From: a bacterium
GTDB taxonomy: Bacteria; UBA10199; JACPAL01; GCA-016699445
NCBI GenBank assembly: GCA_035454885.1
Contig: DATIGE010000077.1
Location: 1 to 53,568, forward strand
Direction: 5' to 3'
Length of the DNA: 53,568 nt
The notes beneath the pieces are model-generated. The model was given only the letters and a program-made list of their open reading frames with translations, had not been told where the DNA came from and searched no databases. Positions 16,516 to 25,364 of the stretch are shown here, one piece after another (within the stretch, counting starts at the first letter, position 1; the number at the start of each line of letters is the position of its first letter). The position numbers and the translations under genes are program-made.

Positions 16516-16856
16516 GAACGGCCTTCATGCCCCAGACGCGCATCCGCCGCCGCGGCCTGGCGGTGACACAGAAGCTCAAGATGCGCCGCCTGCTCAAGGG
16601 GGCGCTCGTCTACGTGGCGCTCATCTTCGTCTTCAGCCTTGGCTACGTGTGGACGCGCGTCCAGGTCGTCGAGACGGGATACCGCCTGAGAAGCCTGGAG
16701 GTGAGCCGGAACAAGCTCAAGGAGGACAACCGTTCGCTCATGGTGGAGGCGGCGACGCTCAGGTCGCCGCAGCGCCTCGAACAGATCGCAAAGCAGATGG
16801 GCCTGCAGCGCCCGACCGAAAGCCAGATCGTCTATTTGAAAAAAGAAAAACCGTGA
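16512..16856 (+). CDS. ftsL: Cell-division protein FtsL
   Basis: A 114-aa bitopic membrane protein. A basic cytoplasmic tail (RIRRRG...KMRRLLK) precedes one transmembrane helix (GALVYVALIFVFSLGYVW) and a periplasmic coiled coil with leucine heptads (YRLRSLEVSRNKLKEDN). FtsL joins FtsB and FtsQ to activate FtsW/FtsI septal synthesis. Identification rests on topology, size and position between rsmH and ftsI. GTG 16512 overlaps the rsmH stop; ATG 16527 is an alternative start. Its stop overlaps the ftsI GTG. Confidence 0.85.
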   Translation: MRTAFMPQTRIRRRGLAVTQKLKMRRLLKGALVYVALIFVFSLGYVWTRVQVVETGYRLRSLEVSRNKLKEDNRSLMVEAATLRSPQRLEQIAKQMGLQRPTESQIVYLKKEKP

Positions 16857-18934
16857 AAAAGAAAACAGTCTTCACGAAAGACAGAGGGGCGAGAACCAAG
16901 AAAAAGCGCATCGCCGTGGTCGTCTTTCTTTTCTTTCTCGGCTTCACGGCCCTCGTTTACCGCGGACTCCATCTTCACCTCTCGCGCGACCCCAAGCTCG
17001 TCCGGATCGCCCAGAATCAGTACCGCACGAAAATCCCCGAAGCTCCTCCCCGCGGCAACATCTACGACGCCTCCGAGAACGAGCTCGCCGTGAGCGTCCC
17101 CTCGTACGCCCTGGCGGTTCGTCCGGGCAAGGCCAGGGACAAGGCGGCCCTCTCCGCCCGTTTGAAGGGCATTTTGAAAATGCCGGCCAAGGACCTGGAG
17201 GAAAAGCTGTCCTCCGAAAAGAAATACGTTTGGATCAAGAGGTATTTGAGTCCCCGGGAGAAGGATGAGTTGGAGGCCGTGTCGAAGGATCTGGCCGCGG
17301 ACGGCGTGGAGCTCGTCAAGGGCTCAAAGCGCTTTTATCCCAACCGCGAGGTGGCCAGCCAGATTTTGGGCGCGGTCGGGATCGACAACGAGGGGCTGAG
17401 CGGCATCGAGCTTTTCTACGACCGCGATCTCAAGGGATCGGCGGCCGATTCCACCGCCTACCGCGACGCACACGGACGGATGTTCGAGACACTGGAGACC
17501 CTGGGCTCGGCCCTGGGCCGGGAGTCGCGTGAGCCCAACCACCTGCACCTGACGCTGCGCAAGAACATCCAGTACGCCGCCGAGCGGGAGCTCAATCAAA
17601 CCTGCGACAAGTACGACGCCAAGTCCTGCACGGCGATCGTCCTCGATCCGGCGACTGGCGCGATTCTCGCCATGGCCTCCTATCCCACCTTCAATCCCAA
17701 CGCCTATCAGTCCTACGACGTCGGCTCCTGGAGGAACATCGCCGTGACCGACTCCTTCGAACCGGGGTCGACCTTCAAGCCGATCCTCGCGGCGGCGGCC
17801 CTGGAGGACGGCGCGGTGGGTCCCGATGACAGGTTCTTCTGCGAGAACGGGAACCTCAAGGTGGGCGACCACGTCATCCACGATCACGAGAAATACGGCA
17901 TGCTGTCGGTCCGCCAGATCATCAAGGTTTCCTCGAACATCGGCATCTACAAGGTGGGCAAGAAATTGGGCAAGAAGCTCTTCGCCGAAACCGTCGAGAA
18001 GTTCGGGTTCGGCCGCAAGACGGGTATCGACTATCCCGGAGAAATCGCGGGTTCCGTCCGTCCTTCCAAGTCCTGGCAGGAAATCGATTTCGCCAACATC
18101 TCCTTCGGCCAGGGACTGCTCACGACGCCTCTGCAGCTGGCCTCGGCGTACGCGGCGTTCGCCAACGGCGGCGTGCGCATGAAGCCCTACGTGGTCTCGC
18201 GCGTCACGGACGCCGAGGGCCGGACGATCCAAAAGAACGACCCGGAGGAGGCCGCGAGGGTGGTCGGGCCCGCGACGGCGCGCCTGATGCTCCAGATCAT
18301 GAAAGGCGTGACGGAGGAGGGCGGCACCGCCACGCGGGCGGCCTTGCCGGGTTACACGGTGGCGGGAAAAACGGGCACGGCCCAGAAGGTCGTGAACGGA
18401 AAATATTCGCACGACAAGTTCGTGAGCTCGTTCGTGGGCGTCGTTCCGGCGGACGCGCCTCGGTTCGTCGTCCTGGTCATGGTGAACGAGCCCAAGGGCG
18501 AGATCTATGGCGGGCTCGTCGCCGCTCCGGTCTTCAAAGAAATCGCCTGGGCCGCCCTGACCGACCTGGGCGTGCCGCCGGAGACGTCGCCGGGGAAATC
18601 CGAGAGCCCCGGCGTTACGGTCGCCAAAGGGGAAGCGTCCAAGAAAGCCAAGACGGAGAAGAAACTGTCGGCAAAATTGGCGAACGCCGCGGAGAAGGTC
18701 TTGGTCCAGGCGGGTCTGGTCGTGCCGGCGGGATTGGCGGACGCGCCGGCGGCGCTTCCCCAGAGCGTTCCGGATTTCCGGGGGCTTTCGAAGCGAAAGG
18801 TGTTGGCGATCTTGGACGAGCGGAAGCTCAAGTGCCAGGTGTTGGGATCGGGCGTCGCCGAGTCGCAGTCCCCCGCGCCGGGGAGTCCGGCGCGGAAGGG
18901 GGAAGGCTGCAAGATCGTTTTCAGGGCGGACTAA
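16853..18934 (+). CDS. ftsI: Septal transpeptidase FtsI / class B PBP with C-terminal PASTA domain
   Basis: A 693-aa class B penicillin-binding protein that cross-links septal murein. A Lys-rich cytoplasmic tail and one transmembrane helix (VVVFLFFLGFTALVY) precede the dimerisation domain (PPRGNIYDASENELAVSVPSY across residues 64-84) and the transpeptidase domain with STFK (Ser306-Lys309), SSN (360-362) and KTGT (506-509). The last 60 or so residues (VPDFRGLSKRKVLAILDERK...) form one PASTA domain, known from Gram-positive PBPs and some diderms and absent from E. coli FtsI. GTG 16853 overlaps the ftsL stop by 4 nt. Confidence 0.95.
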   Translation: MKKKTVFTKDRGARTKKKRIAVVVFLFFLGFTALVYRGLHLHLSRDPKLVRIAQNQYRTKIPEAPPRGNIYDASENELAVSVPSYALAVRPGKARDKAALSARLKGILKMPAKDLEEKLSSEKKYVWIKRYLSPREKDELEAVSKDLAADGVELVKGSKRFYPNREVASQILGAVGIDNEGLSGIELFYDRDLKGSAADSTAYRDAHGRMFETLETLGSALGRESREPNHLHLTLRKNIQYAAERELNQTCDKYDAKSCTAIVLDPATGAILAMASYPTFNPNAYQSYDVGSWRNIAVTDSFEPGSTFKPILAAAALEDGAVGPDDRFFCENGNLKVGDHVIHDHEKYGMLSVRQIIKVSSNIGIYKVGKKLGKKLFAETVEKFGFGRKTGIDYPGEIAGSVRPSKSWQEIDFANISFGQGLLTTPLQLASAYAAFANGGVRMKPYVVSRVTDAEGRTIQKNDPEEAARVVGPATARLMLQIMKGVTEEGGTATRAALPGYTVAGKTGTAQKVVNGKYSHDKFVSSFVGVVPADAPRFVVLVMVNEPKGEIYGGLVAAPVFKEIAWAALTDLGVPPETSPGKSESPGVTVAKGEASKKAKTEKKLSAKLANAAEKVLVQAGLVVPAGLADAPAALPQSVPDFRGLSKRKVLAILDERKLKCQVLGSGVAESQSPAPGSPARKGEGCKIVFRAD

Positions 18935-18938
18935 CGTG

Positions 18939-20429
18939 ATGTTGCAAGAACTCATGAAGACCATCCGCGTCAAGCGGGTCATCGGACCCCTGAAGGGCGC
19001 GAAGGTGCGCGGCGTGACGCAGGACTCCCGCAAGGTGGAGAAGGGATTCCTGTTCGTCGCGATCCCCGGCGAAAAACTCGACGGCCATGACTTCGTGGCG
19101 GACGCCGTCAAACAGGGAGCGATCGCCGCCGTGGTCCGGCGGAACGCCGACCCCCAGGGGAGCGTGCCGCAATTCGTGGTGGCGGATCCGCGCGCGGCCC
19201 TGGCCGACCTCGCGGCGCGCTTCTACGGCGAGCCGTCGCTCAAGTTGCGCGTGGCCGGTGTGACGGGAACCAACGGCAAGACCAGCGTGACCTATTTGCT
19301 CGAATCCATCCTGAACGTGGCGGGCCGGAAACCCGCCGTCTTGGGCACCGTCAATTACCGTTACGGCGGCCAGGTCCTTCCGGCCCCGCACACGACGCCC
19401 GAGTCCGTCGATCTTCAGGCGCTTTTCGCGCGCATGGTGGAGGAAGGAGTCACCGACGTCGTGATGGAGGTCTCGTCGCACGCGCTCGCGATGGAGCGGG
19501 TTCGCGGCGTGCACTTCGACGTCGCCGCCTTCACCAACCTCACCCAGGACCATCTCGATTATCACGCGGGACTCGACGAATACTTCGAGGCGAAAAAGAC
19601 CCTCTTCACCCGTTTCCTCGCCGCGAGCCTCAAGACCAGCCGCTCCGCGGTGGTGAACTTGGACGACCCGCGCGGAGCCAAGATCACGCGCGGGCTTCCC
19701 AAATCGGTGGAGAGGGCGACGGTCTCCGTCGAGGGGCCTGCGGACGTCTTCTGCCGGTCCCATCGGCTGAGCGAGGAGGGGATCGAGGCGGAGGTCGTCT
19801 GCGGCGGATCGGCTCTTCAGGTCCGCTCGCCCCTGATCGGGTCGTACAATCTTCAAAACGTTTTGGTGGCGATCGGCGCGGCCCGCGGGCTGGGCGTCGA
19901 CGACGCGGCCATCGTCAAGGGCATCGCGGCCCTCGGCTGCGTGCCGGGACGCCTCGAGAGGATACCGAACGGACGCGGCCTTAACGTGTTCGTCGATTAC
20001 GCGCACACACCGGACGCCGTCGGACGCGTCGCGGCGACCCTCAAGGGACTTGCGGAGAAGAAGGGCAAGCGCCTGATCACGGTGTTCGGTTGCGGCGGCG
20101 ACCGCGACCGCTCCAAACGGCCCCTCATGGGACGGGAGGCGGGGCGCTTTTCGGACTTCGTGATCGTGACTTCCGACAATCCCCGGACGGAAGAGCCCGA
20201 GGCGATCATCGACGAAATCCTGCCCGGGCTGAAAGACGTTCGTTTCCCCGCCGACCGTATCCTCCGGATCGTCGACCGGGAAAAGGCCCTCCGGGAGGCG
20301 GTCAGGATCGCGAAGGCGGGCGACTTCGTCCTCGTCGCCGGGAAGGGGCATGAGGACTACCAAATCATCGGGACGAAAAAGTTCCGCTTCAGTGACCATG
20401 AAATCTTGAGGGGGATCTTGAAATCATGA
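18939..20429 (+). CDS. murE: UDP-MurNAc-L-Ala-D-Glu:meso-diaminopimelate ligase MurE
   Basis: A 496-aa Mur ligase that adds the third stem-peptide residue. It has the N-terminal UDP-binding domain (VTQDSRKVEKGFLFVAIPG), the ATP-binding motif VTGTNGKTSVTYLLE (near nt 19260), HTTPESVDLQ, MEVSSHALAMERV and C-terminal FVDYAHTPDAV. The specificity motif DNPR (near nt 20175, SDNPRTEEP) is the form found in meso-diaminopimelate enzymes, which indicates Gram-negative-type murein. GTG 18936 is an equally possible start. The stop overlaps the murF ATG by 4 nt. Confidence 0.96.
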   Translation: MLQELMKTIRVKRVIGPLKGAKVRGVTQDSRKVEKGFLFVAIPGEKLDGHDFVADAVKQGAIAAVVRRNADPQGSVPQFVVADPRAALADLAARFYGEPSLKLRVAGVTGTNGKTSVTYLLESILNVAGRKPAVLGTVNYRYGGQVLPAPHTTPESVDLQALFARMVEEGVTDVVMEVSSHALAMERVRGVHFDVAAFTNLTQDHLDYHAGLDEYFEAKKTLFTRFLAASLKTSRSAVVNLDDPRGAKITRGLPKSVERATVSVEGPADVFCRSHRLSEEGIEAEVVCGGSALQVRSPLIGSYNLQNVLVAIGAARGLGVDDAAIVKGIAALGCVPGRLERIPNGRGLNVFVDYAHTPDAVGRVAATLKGLAEKKGKRLITVFGCGGDRDRSKRPLMGREAGRFSDFVIVTSDNPRTEEPEAIIDEILPGLKDVRFPADRILRIVDREKALREAVRIAKAGDFVLVAGKGHEDYQIIGTKKFRFSDHEILRGILKS

Positions 20430-21877
20430 GGCTCACGGTCGGCGAAATTCTGAACGCCGTCGGCGGCCGGCTCGTCGCGGGGGATCCCGACGAGGCCGCG
20501 ACCGGCGTCTCGACCGATTCGCGCGCCCTTCAGGCGGGAGACCTTTTCGTCGCGCTCAAGGGCGAGCGCCACGACGGGCACCAGTATCTGGCGGACGTGT
20601 TCGCCAAAGGAGCGGCGGCCGCGATCGTCCAGGAGGGGGCCGAGGAGCCGAATCCGGACTTCAGGAACCTGATCGAAGTCCGAGACACCCTGACGGCCCT
20701 GGGCGACCTGGCGCATTTCTGGCGGAGGCGGTTTCCGATTCCCGTCGTCGCGATCACGGGCTCCAACGGCAAGACGACGGCCAAGGACATGACCGCGGCC
20801 GTGCTCGCCGCCGCGTACCGCGTGCTGAAGACCGAGGGGAATTTCAACAACCTGATCGGGCTTCCGCTCACTCTCTTCCGGCTCCGGCCGGAGCACGAGA
20901 TGGCGGTGGTGGAAATGGGGATGAACCGTCTGGGCGAAATCGACCGGCTCGCGGAGATCGCCTCACCGAGCGTGGGCGTCGTGACGACCGTGGCCCGGGC
21001 CCACCTGGAGGGTCTTGGGGGACTCGCCAACGTGGCCCGGGCCAAGGGCGAGCTGATCGCGCGTCTCCCCGAGGGGGGGCTCGCCGTCCTGAACGCCGAC
21101 GCCTCCGGGGGAGGACGATTCACGCCCGAGTTCGCCAGGGCCGCCCGTCGCCGCGGGGCGCGGGCCGCCACCTTCGGGCTCTCCCCGAAGGCGGACTACC
21201 GGGCGATCCGCGTGAAGGCCGAAGGCTTGAAGGGGGTCCGTTTCGACGCCCGCGTCGTTGGAAAGAAATGGGGCAAGACGGCGGCGTTTTCCCTCGGCGT
21301 GCCCGGGCGCCACAACGTTTCGAATGCGCTCGCCGCCATCGCGGTGGGCGATCGCTTCGACGTGCCCGTCTCCAAGATGAGATCCGCCCTTTCGCGTTTT
21401 CACGCGGGGTCGAAGCGGATGGAGATCGTCCGTCTCGCCAAGGGAATCGACGTCGTCAACGACTGCTACAACGCCAATCCCGATTCCACCGAGGCGTCGC
21501 TCCATTTCCTCAAGGAACTGGGTCCCCGCCGCAGGCGGGTGGCGGTCCTGGGCGAAATGCTGGAGTTGGGCCGCTGGGCGGCGTCCTGCCACCGCGAGGT
21601 CGGCGGGGCGGCCGCGCGGTCCGGGGTCAAGCTCCTCTTCGCCGTGGGCCCTCACGCGGAGGACCTGGTGAAAGGCGCGCGGCGGGCGGGGCTCGCCAAG
21701 TCGTCGTCGTTTTCGTTCGGGCAGGTCGAGGAATCGCTCCCCATGATCCGGTCGCTCCTCAAGGCCAAGGACGTCGTTCTCGTGAAAGGCTCCCGGGGAA
21801 TGAAGATGGAGCGCGTGACGGAAGATCTTATGGGTAGGGGCATGGCGCGCCATGCCCCTACGGGGGGCACCACCTAA
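20426..21877 (+). CDS. murF: UDP-MurNAc-tripeptide:D-Ala-D-Ala ligase MurF
   Basis: A 483-aa Mur ligase that adds D-Ala-D-Ala. It shows [19 protein letters not shown], the P-loop [32 protein letters not shown]..., [12 protein letters not shown] and [17 protein letters not shown]. The last 15 or so residues ([14 protein letters not shown]) are not typical of MurF. They are encoded by a 28-bp perfect palindrome (21834-21861), so the original C-terminus has been replaced or extended by a repeat insertion after VTEDLM. The stop overlaps the mraY ATG (TAATG). Confidence 0.95.
   Translation: MRLTVGEILNAVGGRLVAGDPDEAATGVSTDSRALQAGDLFVALKGERHDGHQYLADVFAKGAAAAIVQEGAEEPNPDFRNLIEVRDTLTALGDLAHFWRRRFPIPVVAITGSNGKTTAKDMTAAVLAAAYRVLKTEGNFNNLIGLPLTLFRLRPEHEMAVVEMGMNRLGEIDRLAEIASPSVGVVTTVARAHLEGLGGLANVARAKGELIARLPEGGLAVLNADASGGGRFTPEFARAARRRGARAATFGLSPKADYRAIRVKAEGLKGVRFDARVVGKKWGKTAAFSLGVPGRHNVSNALAAIAVGDRFDVPVSKMRSALSRFHAGSKRMEIVRLAKGIDVVNDCYNANPDSTEASLHFLKELGPRRRRVAVLGEMLELGRWAASCHREVGGAAARSGVKLLFAVGPHAEDLVKGARRAGLAKSSSFSFGQVEESLPMIRSLLKAKDVVLVKGSRGMKMERVTEDLMGRGMARHAPTGGTT
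21834..21861. repeat. 28-bp perfect palindrome in the 3' end of murF
   Basis: The left arm GTAGGGGCATGGCG is the exact reverse complement of the right arm. The outer GTAGGGGC/GCCCCTAC arms recur with one mismatch in the inverted repeat at 37302-37330, so this looks like a dispersed palindromic element. Here it is read in frame as the MurF C-terminus. Confidence 0.85.
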
Positions 21878-22953
21878 TGTTCTACCACCTCTTATATCCC
21901 CTCGCCGGCGAGGTCATCCTCTTCAACGTCTTCAAGTACATAACATTCCGGACCTTCGGGGCGCTCCTCACCTCGCTCGCGGTTTATTTTCTGTTCGGCC
22001 GCTTTCAGATCCTCTTTCTCCAGCGCTGGCAGGTGACGCAGACGATCCGCAAGGACGGCCCTCAGTCGCACCTCGCCAAGACGGGCACGCCGACGATGGG
22101 CGGAATTCTCACGCTCCTGTGCACGGTCGTGTCGGTTCTCCTCTGGATGGATTTCCAAAACCTTTCCGTGTGGATCGTGCTCGCGCTCTTCACGGCCTTC
22201 GCGGCCATCGGGTTCTATGACGACTACCGCAAGATCCGCTACGGGTCGTCCAAGGGGCTCCCCGGCCGATACAAGCTCCTCCTGCAGATCCTCTTTGCGA
22301 CGGCGGCGGCCTGGGCACTCATCCGTTGCTTCAGCCCGGACACGAGCCTGGCGTTGCCCTTTTTCAAGACCCTTCGTCCGGATCTGGGGTGGTGGTACCT
22401 GCCGTTCGCGGTCTTCGTGATCGTCGGGGCGTCGAACGCCGTGAACCTGACCGACGGCCTGGACGGACTGGCGACGGGCCCGGCGATCGTGGCCTTCATG
22501 ACGTACGCCTTGCTCGCCTACTTCGCGGGCCACGTGAAAATCGCCGCCTACCTGCAGATTCCGTACGTCGCCGGCAGCGGCGAACTGGCCATTTTCTGCG
22601 GGGCGCTGGTCGGCGCTCTCATCGGTTTTCTCTGGTTCAACACGTATCCCGCGGAAATCTTCATGGGCGACGTGGGCTCGCTCCCGCTGGGAGGCGCGCT
22701 TGGTTATGTGGCGCTAGTGACGAAGAACGAGTTCCTGCTCGTCATCATCGGAGGCGTTTTCGTCCTGGAGACGCTGTCCGTCATGACTCAGGTGGTGTCG
22801 TTCAAGCTGACGGGGAAAAGGATCTTCTTGATGGCGCCGATCCATCACCACTTCGAGCTGAAGGGGTGGGACGAGCCCAAGGTGATCGTGAGGTTCTGGA
22901 TCATTTCGTTCGTGCTCGCGCTGATCGCGCTTTCGACGCTGAAATTGCGGTAA
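21877..22953 (+). CDS. mraY: Phospho-MurNAc-pentapeptide transferase MraY
   Basis: A 358-aa polytopic membrane enzyme that transfers phospho-MurNAc-pentapeptide to undecaprenyl phosphate, making lipid I. About ten hydrophobic segments are visible. Conserved motifs are GTPTMGGIL (after SHLAKT), the Asp pair in [40 protein letters not shown] and the histidine cluster [11 protein letters not shown]. The ATG overlaps the murF stop by 1 nt. The stop is 1 nt before the 31-bp leader element that precedes murD. Confidence 0.97.
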   Translation: MFYHLLYPLAGEVILFNVFKYITFRTFGALLTSLAVYFLFGRFQILFLQRWQVTQTIRKDGPQSHLAKTGTPTMGGILTLLCTVVSVLLWMDFQNLSVWIVLALFTAFAAIGFYDDYRKIRYGSSKGLPGRYKLLLQILFATAAAWALIRCFSPDTSLALPFFKTLRPDLGWWYLPFAVFVIVGASNAVNLTDGLDGLATGPAIVAFMTYALLAYFAGHVKIAAYLQIPYVAGSGELAIFCGALVGALIGFLWFNTYPAEIFMGDVGSLPLGGALGYVALVTKNEFLLVIIGGVFVLETLSVMTQVVSFKLTGKRIFLMAPIHHHFELKGWDEPKVIVRFWIISFVLALIALSTLKLR

Positions 22954-22954
22954 A

Positions 22955-23004
22955 TCCCGCTTCCCGCGGGACAGCGCTCGCTACGGCGAGCAAGGAAGCT
23001 AGTG
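22955..23004 (+). promoter_or_regulatory. Structured leader before murD (shared with murI)
   Basis: The 48-bp gap between mraY and murD consists of two hairpins followed by the ribosome site. Hairpin 1 is TCCCGC-TTCCC-GCGGGA (22955-22971). Hairpin 2 is GCTCGC-TACG-GCGAGC (22976-22991), with a stable UNCG-class loop. The block AAGGAAGCTAGTG (22992-23004) then supplies the ribosome site and the GTG start. The first 31 bp (22955-22985) recur with one mismatch upstream of murI, and the 13-bp block is identical there. Confidence 0.65.
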
Positions 23005-24276
23005 AACTTTAGGGGCAAACACATCCTGATCGTTGGTTTCGGGGTCTCCGGGCAGGCCGCGGCCCGTTTCCTCGCGCGCCGCGGAGCCAAGGTCGCGGTG
23101 ACGGACCAGAGGGCGAAGGCGGATCTCGGGCCCTTCCCCTCGGACCTCCGCGGACTCGAGGGCTTTTGGGGCGGGCATCCGGAGGAGGCCTTCCAAGGGC
23201 GAGACCTCGTCGTCCTCTCTCCGGGCGTGCCCTTGGATTTGCCGGAGCTCAAGAGGGCCCGGCGGCGCGGGGTTCCCGTCTTGGGGGAGTTCGGGCTCGC
23301 GGCGGCGCTCTTGAAATCGCCGATGATCGCGGTCACGGGGACCAACGGCAAGTCGACGACCGTGTCCCTGATCGAATCCATGCTGAGACGCTCGAAAAAG
23401 AAGGTGGCCCTTGGGGGCAACATCGGAACGCCGCTCATGGAAATCGTGGAAGAGAAAAAGGCCTTCGATTGGGTGGTCGCCGAGGTCTCCAGCTATCAGC
23501 TGGATACCTGCTCCAAAGTGTTTCGGCCCAAGATCGCCGCGATCCTGAACGTGACGGAGGATCATCTGGACCGCTATCCGTCCTTCGCGGCGTACGCGAA
23601 GTCCAAGTTCCGCATCTTCAGGAACCAAGGACCCCGTGACGTCCTCGTCTACAACGGCGCGGACCCCGTCGTGGCGCGCGGCGTGCGCGGCGCAAGGGCG
23701 CAAAAAATCGATTTCACCCGCGAAGCGCATTCGCTCGCCGGGATGAAGCTGGTCGGCATTCACAACGCGGAGAACATGAAGGCGGCGATCGCCGTGGCGC
23801 GTGCCGCGGGGGCCACGCCGGCGGCGACCCAAAGGACGGTCGAGACTTTCGAGGGGCTCCCCCACCGCACCCAGTTCGTGCGGGAGCGGAACGGGGTCCG
23901 TTATTACGACGATTCGAAGGGAACGAACGTCGACGCGGCGGTCAAATCGCTCGAGGGGTTCGAGGACGGCCGCGTGATCCTGATCGCGGGCGGACGGGAC
24001 AAGGGCGGGAGCTACGCGCCGCTCCGGGACGCCGCCCGGCGGAAGGCCAAGTTCGTTCTGACCATCGGCGAGGCGGGGCCGGCCATCGCTAAGGCTCTCA
24101 AAGGGGCCATCGAGGTCGTGCCCGCCGACACCATGGACCGGGCGGTCCAATGGGCGGGTGGACGCGCGCAGCCGGGGGACGTCGTCCTGCTCTCCCCCGC
24201 ATGTTCGAGTTTCGACCAGTTCCGGGACTACAAGGACCGCGGAGACGCGTTTCAACGACTTGTGAGGCAGCTTTGA
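23002..24276 (+). CDS. murD: UDP-MurNAc-L-Ala:D-glutamate ligase MurD
   Basis: A 424-aa Mur ligase that adds D-glutamate to UDP-MurNAc-L-Ala. Visible motifs are the N-terminal nucleotide-binding fold (ILIVGFGVSGQAAARFLARRG), P-loop VTGTNGKSTTVSLIE, GGNIGTPL, EVSSYQLD, NVTEDHLDRY, YYDDSKGTNVDAAVKSLEGF and C-terminal LLSPACSSFDQF. The start is GTG 23002 with AAGGA 22992-22996. It is one of the few dcw genes here not overlapping its upstream neighbour; the gap is filled by the hairpin leader. Its substrate comes from MurI (41299-42105), whose gene carries the same leader element. Confidence 0.97.
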   Translation: MNFRGKHILIVGFGVSGQAAARFLARRGAKVAVTDQRAKADLGPFPSDLRGLEGFWGGHPEEAFQGRDLVVLSPGVPLDLPELKRARRRGVPVLGEFGLAAALLKSPMIAVTGTNGKSTTVSLIESMLRRSKKKVALGGNIGTPLMEIVEEKKAFDWVVAEVSSYQLDTCSKVFRPKIAAILNVTEDHLDRYPSFAAYAKSKFRIFRNQGPRDVLVYNGADPVVARGVRGARAQKIDFTREAHSLAGMKLVGIHNAENMKAAIAVARAAGATPAATQRTVETFEGLPHRTQFVRERNGVRYYDDSKGTNVDAAVKSLEGFEDGRVILIAGGRDKGGSYAPLRDAARRKAKFVLTIGEAGPAIAKALKGAIEVVPADTMDRAVQWAGGRAQPGDVVLLSPACSSFDQFRDYKDRGDAFQRLVRQL

Positions 24277-25364
24277 AAAAGCATTTCGACTATACGTTGC
24301 TGCTGGCGACCCTTCTCTTGGTGGCCCTCGGGCTGACCATGGTCTATTCGGCCTCCGGCGTGCTCGCGAGGGAGCGCTTTCACGACAGCACGTACTTTCT
24401 CAAGAAGGAGCTCATGGCGGTCGTGATCGGCTCCCTGGGGCTCGCCGTGGCCAAGATCGTGCCGCTCGAGTTCTACCGCAAGATTTCGTACCCCGTCTTC
24501 GGCGTCGCCCTGATCCTCCTTGTTTGCGTGCTCGTTCCGGGCCTCGGTACCAAGGCGGGCGGGGCCCAGCGATGGTTCAAGCTGGGGCCTTTCTCGTTCC
24601 AACCCTCCGAATTCGCCAAGATCGCCCTGATCATTTTCATGGCCTACGTCCTCACCAAGAAACAGGAGAAGATCCAGATCTTCCTCGTGGGATTCGTGCC
24701 GCCGATGATCCTGTCGGGGATGCTCGTCGTGCTCGTGCTGGCGGGGGACGACCTCGGCAACGCCGTCGTCATGGCGGCGACGGTGCTGGTGCTCATGTTC
24801 ATCGGCGGGGCGCGGATCTCGTATCTTCTCTCCGAAATCCTGCTCGCGCTGCCGGCGTTCTACTACCTCATCTTCGGCGTCGAGTACCGGAAGCAGAGGA
24901 TCATGGCCTTCCTGAACCCCTGGGAGCACAAGCAGGGGGCGGGGTTTCAGATCATCCAGTCCTACCTCGCGTTCCATTCGGGCAACCTCTTCGGCCAGGG
25001 ACTCGGCGAGGGCAAGCAGAAGCTTTTCTACCTTCCCGAGGCGCATACGGATTTTATCTTTTCCGTCATCGGCGAGGAGCTGGGGCTCCTGGGGACGCTC
25101 ACCGTCATCGGTCTTTTCGCCGTCTGGCTCTTCCGGGCCTTCGTCATCGCCTGGAAGGCGCCGGATTCCTATTCGTCGTTCCTGGCGCTCGGGATCGCCG
25201 TCCTCTTCAGCTTTCAGGTGGTCTTCAACATCGCCGTGGTGATGGGGCTCCTCCCGACCAAGGGATTGGCGCTGCCGTTCTTAAGCTATGGGGGCACCGC
25301 GATGATCGTGTCGCTGACGTGCGTGGGGGTTTTGCTCAATGTGTCGTCGAGGATCGAGGTGTGA
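24273..25364 (+). CDS. ftsW: Septal peptidoglycan glycosyltransferase FtsW
   Basis: A 363-aa SEDS-family polymerase that builds septal glycan strands together with FtsI. About ten transmembrane helices are present. Conserved segments are YSASGVLA, the FQPSEFAKIALIIFMAY block, DDLGNAVVMAA, AHTDFIFSVIGEELGLLG and the C-terminal GLLPTKGLALPFLSYGGTA. TTG 24273 was chosen because it overlaps the murD stop by 4 nt and gives a normal N-terminus (MKKHFDYTLLLATLLL); the longer open frame upstream lies inside murD. The stop overlaps the murG GTG. Confidence 0.96.
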   Translation: MKKHFDYTLLLATLLLVALGLTMVYSASGVLARERFHDSTYFLKKELMAVVIGSLGLAVAKIVPLEFYRKISYPVFGVALILLVCVLVPGLGTKAGGAQRWFKLGPFSFQPSEFAKIALIIFMAYVLTKKQEKIQIFLVGFVPPMILSGMLVVLVLAGDDLGNAVVMAATVLVLMFIGGARISYLLSEILLALPAFYYLIFGVEYRKQRIMAFLNPWEHKQGAGFQIIQSYLAFHSGNLFGQGLGEGKQKLFYLPEAHTDFIFSVIGEELGLLGTLTVIGLFAVWLFRAFVIAWKAPDSYSSFLALGIAVLFSFQVVFNIAVVMGLLPTKGLALPFLSYGGTAMIVSLTCVGVLLNVSSRIEV

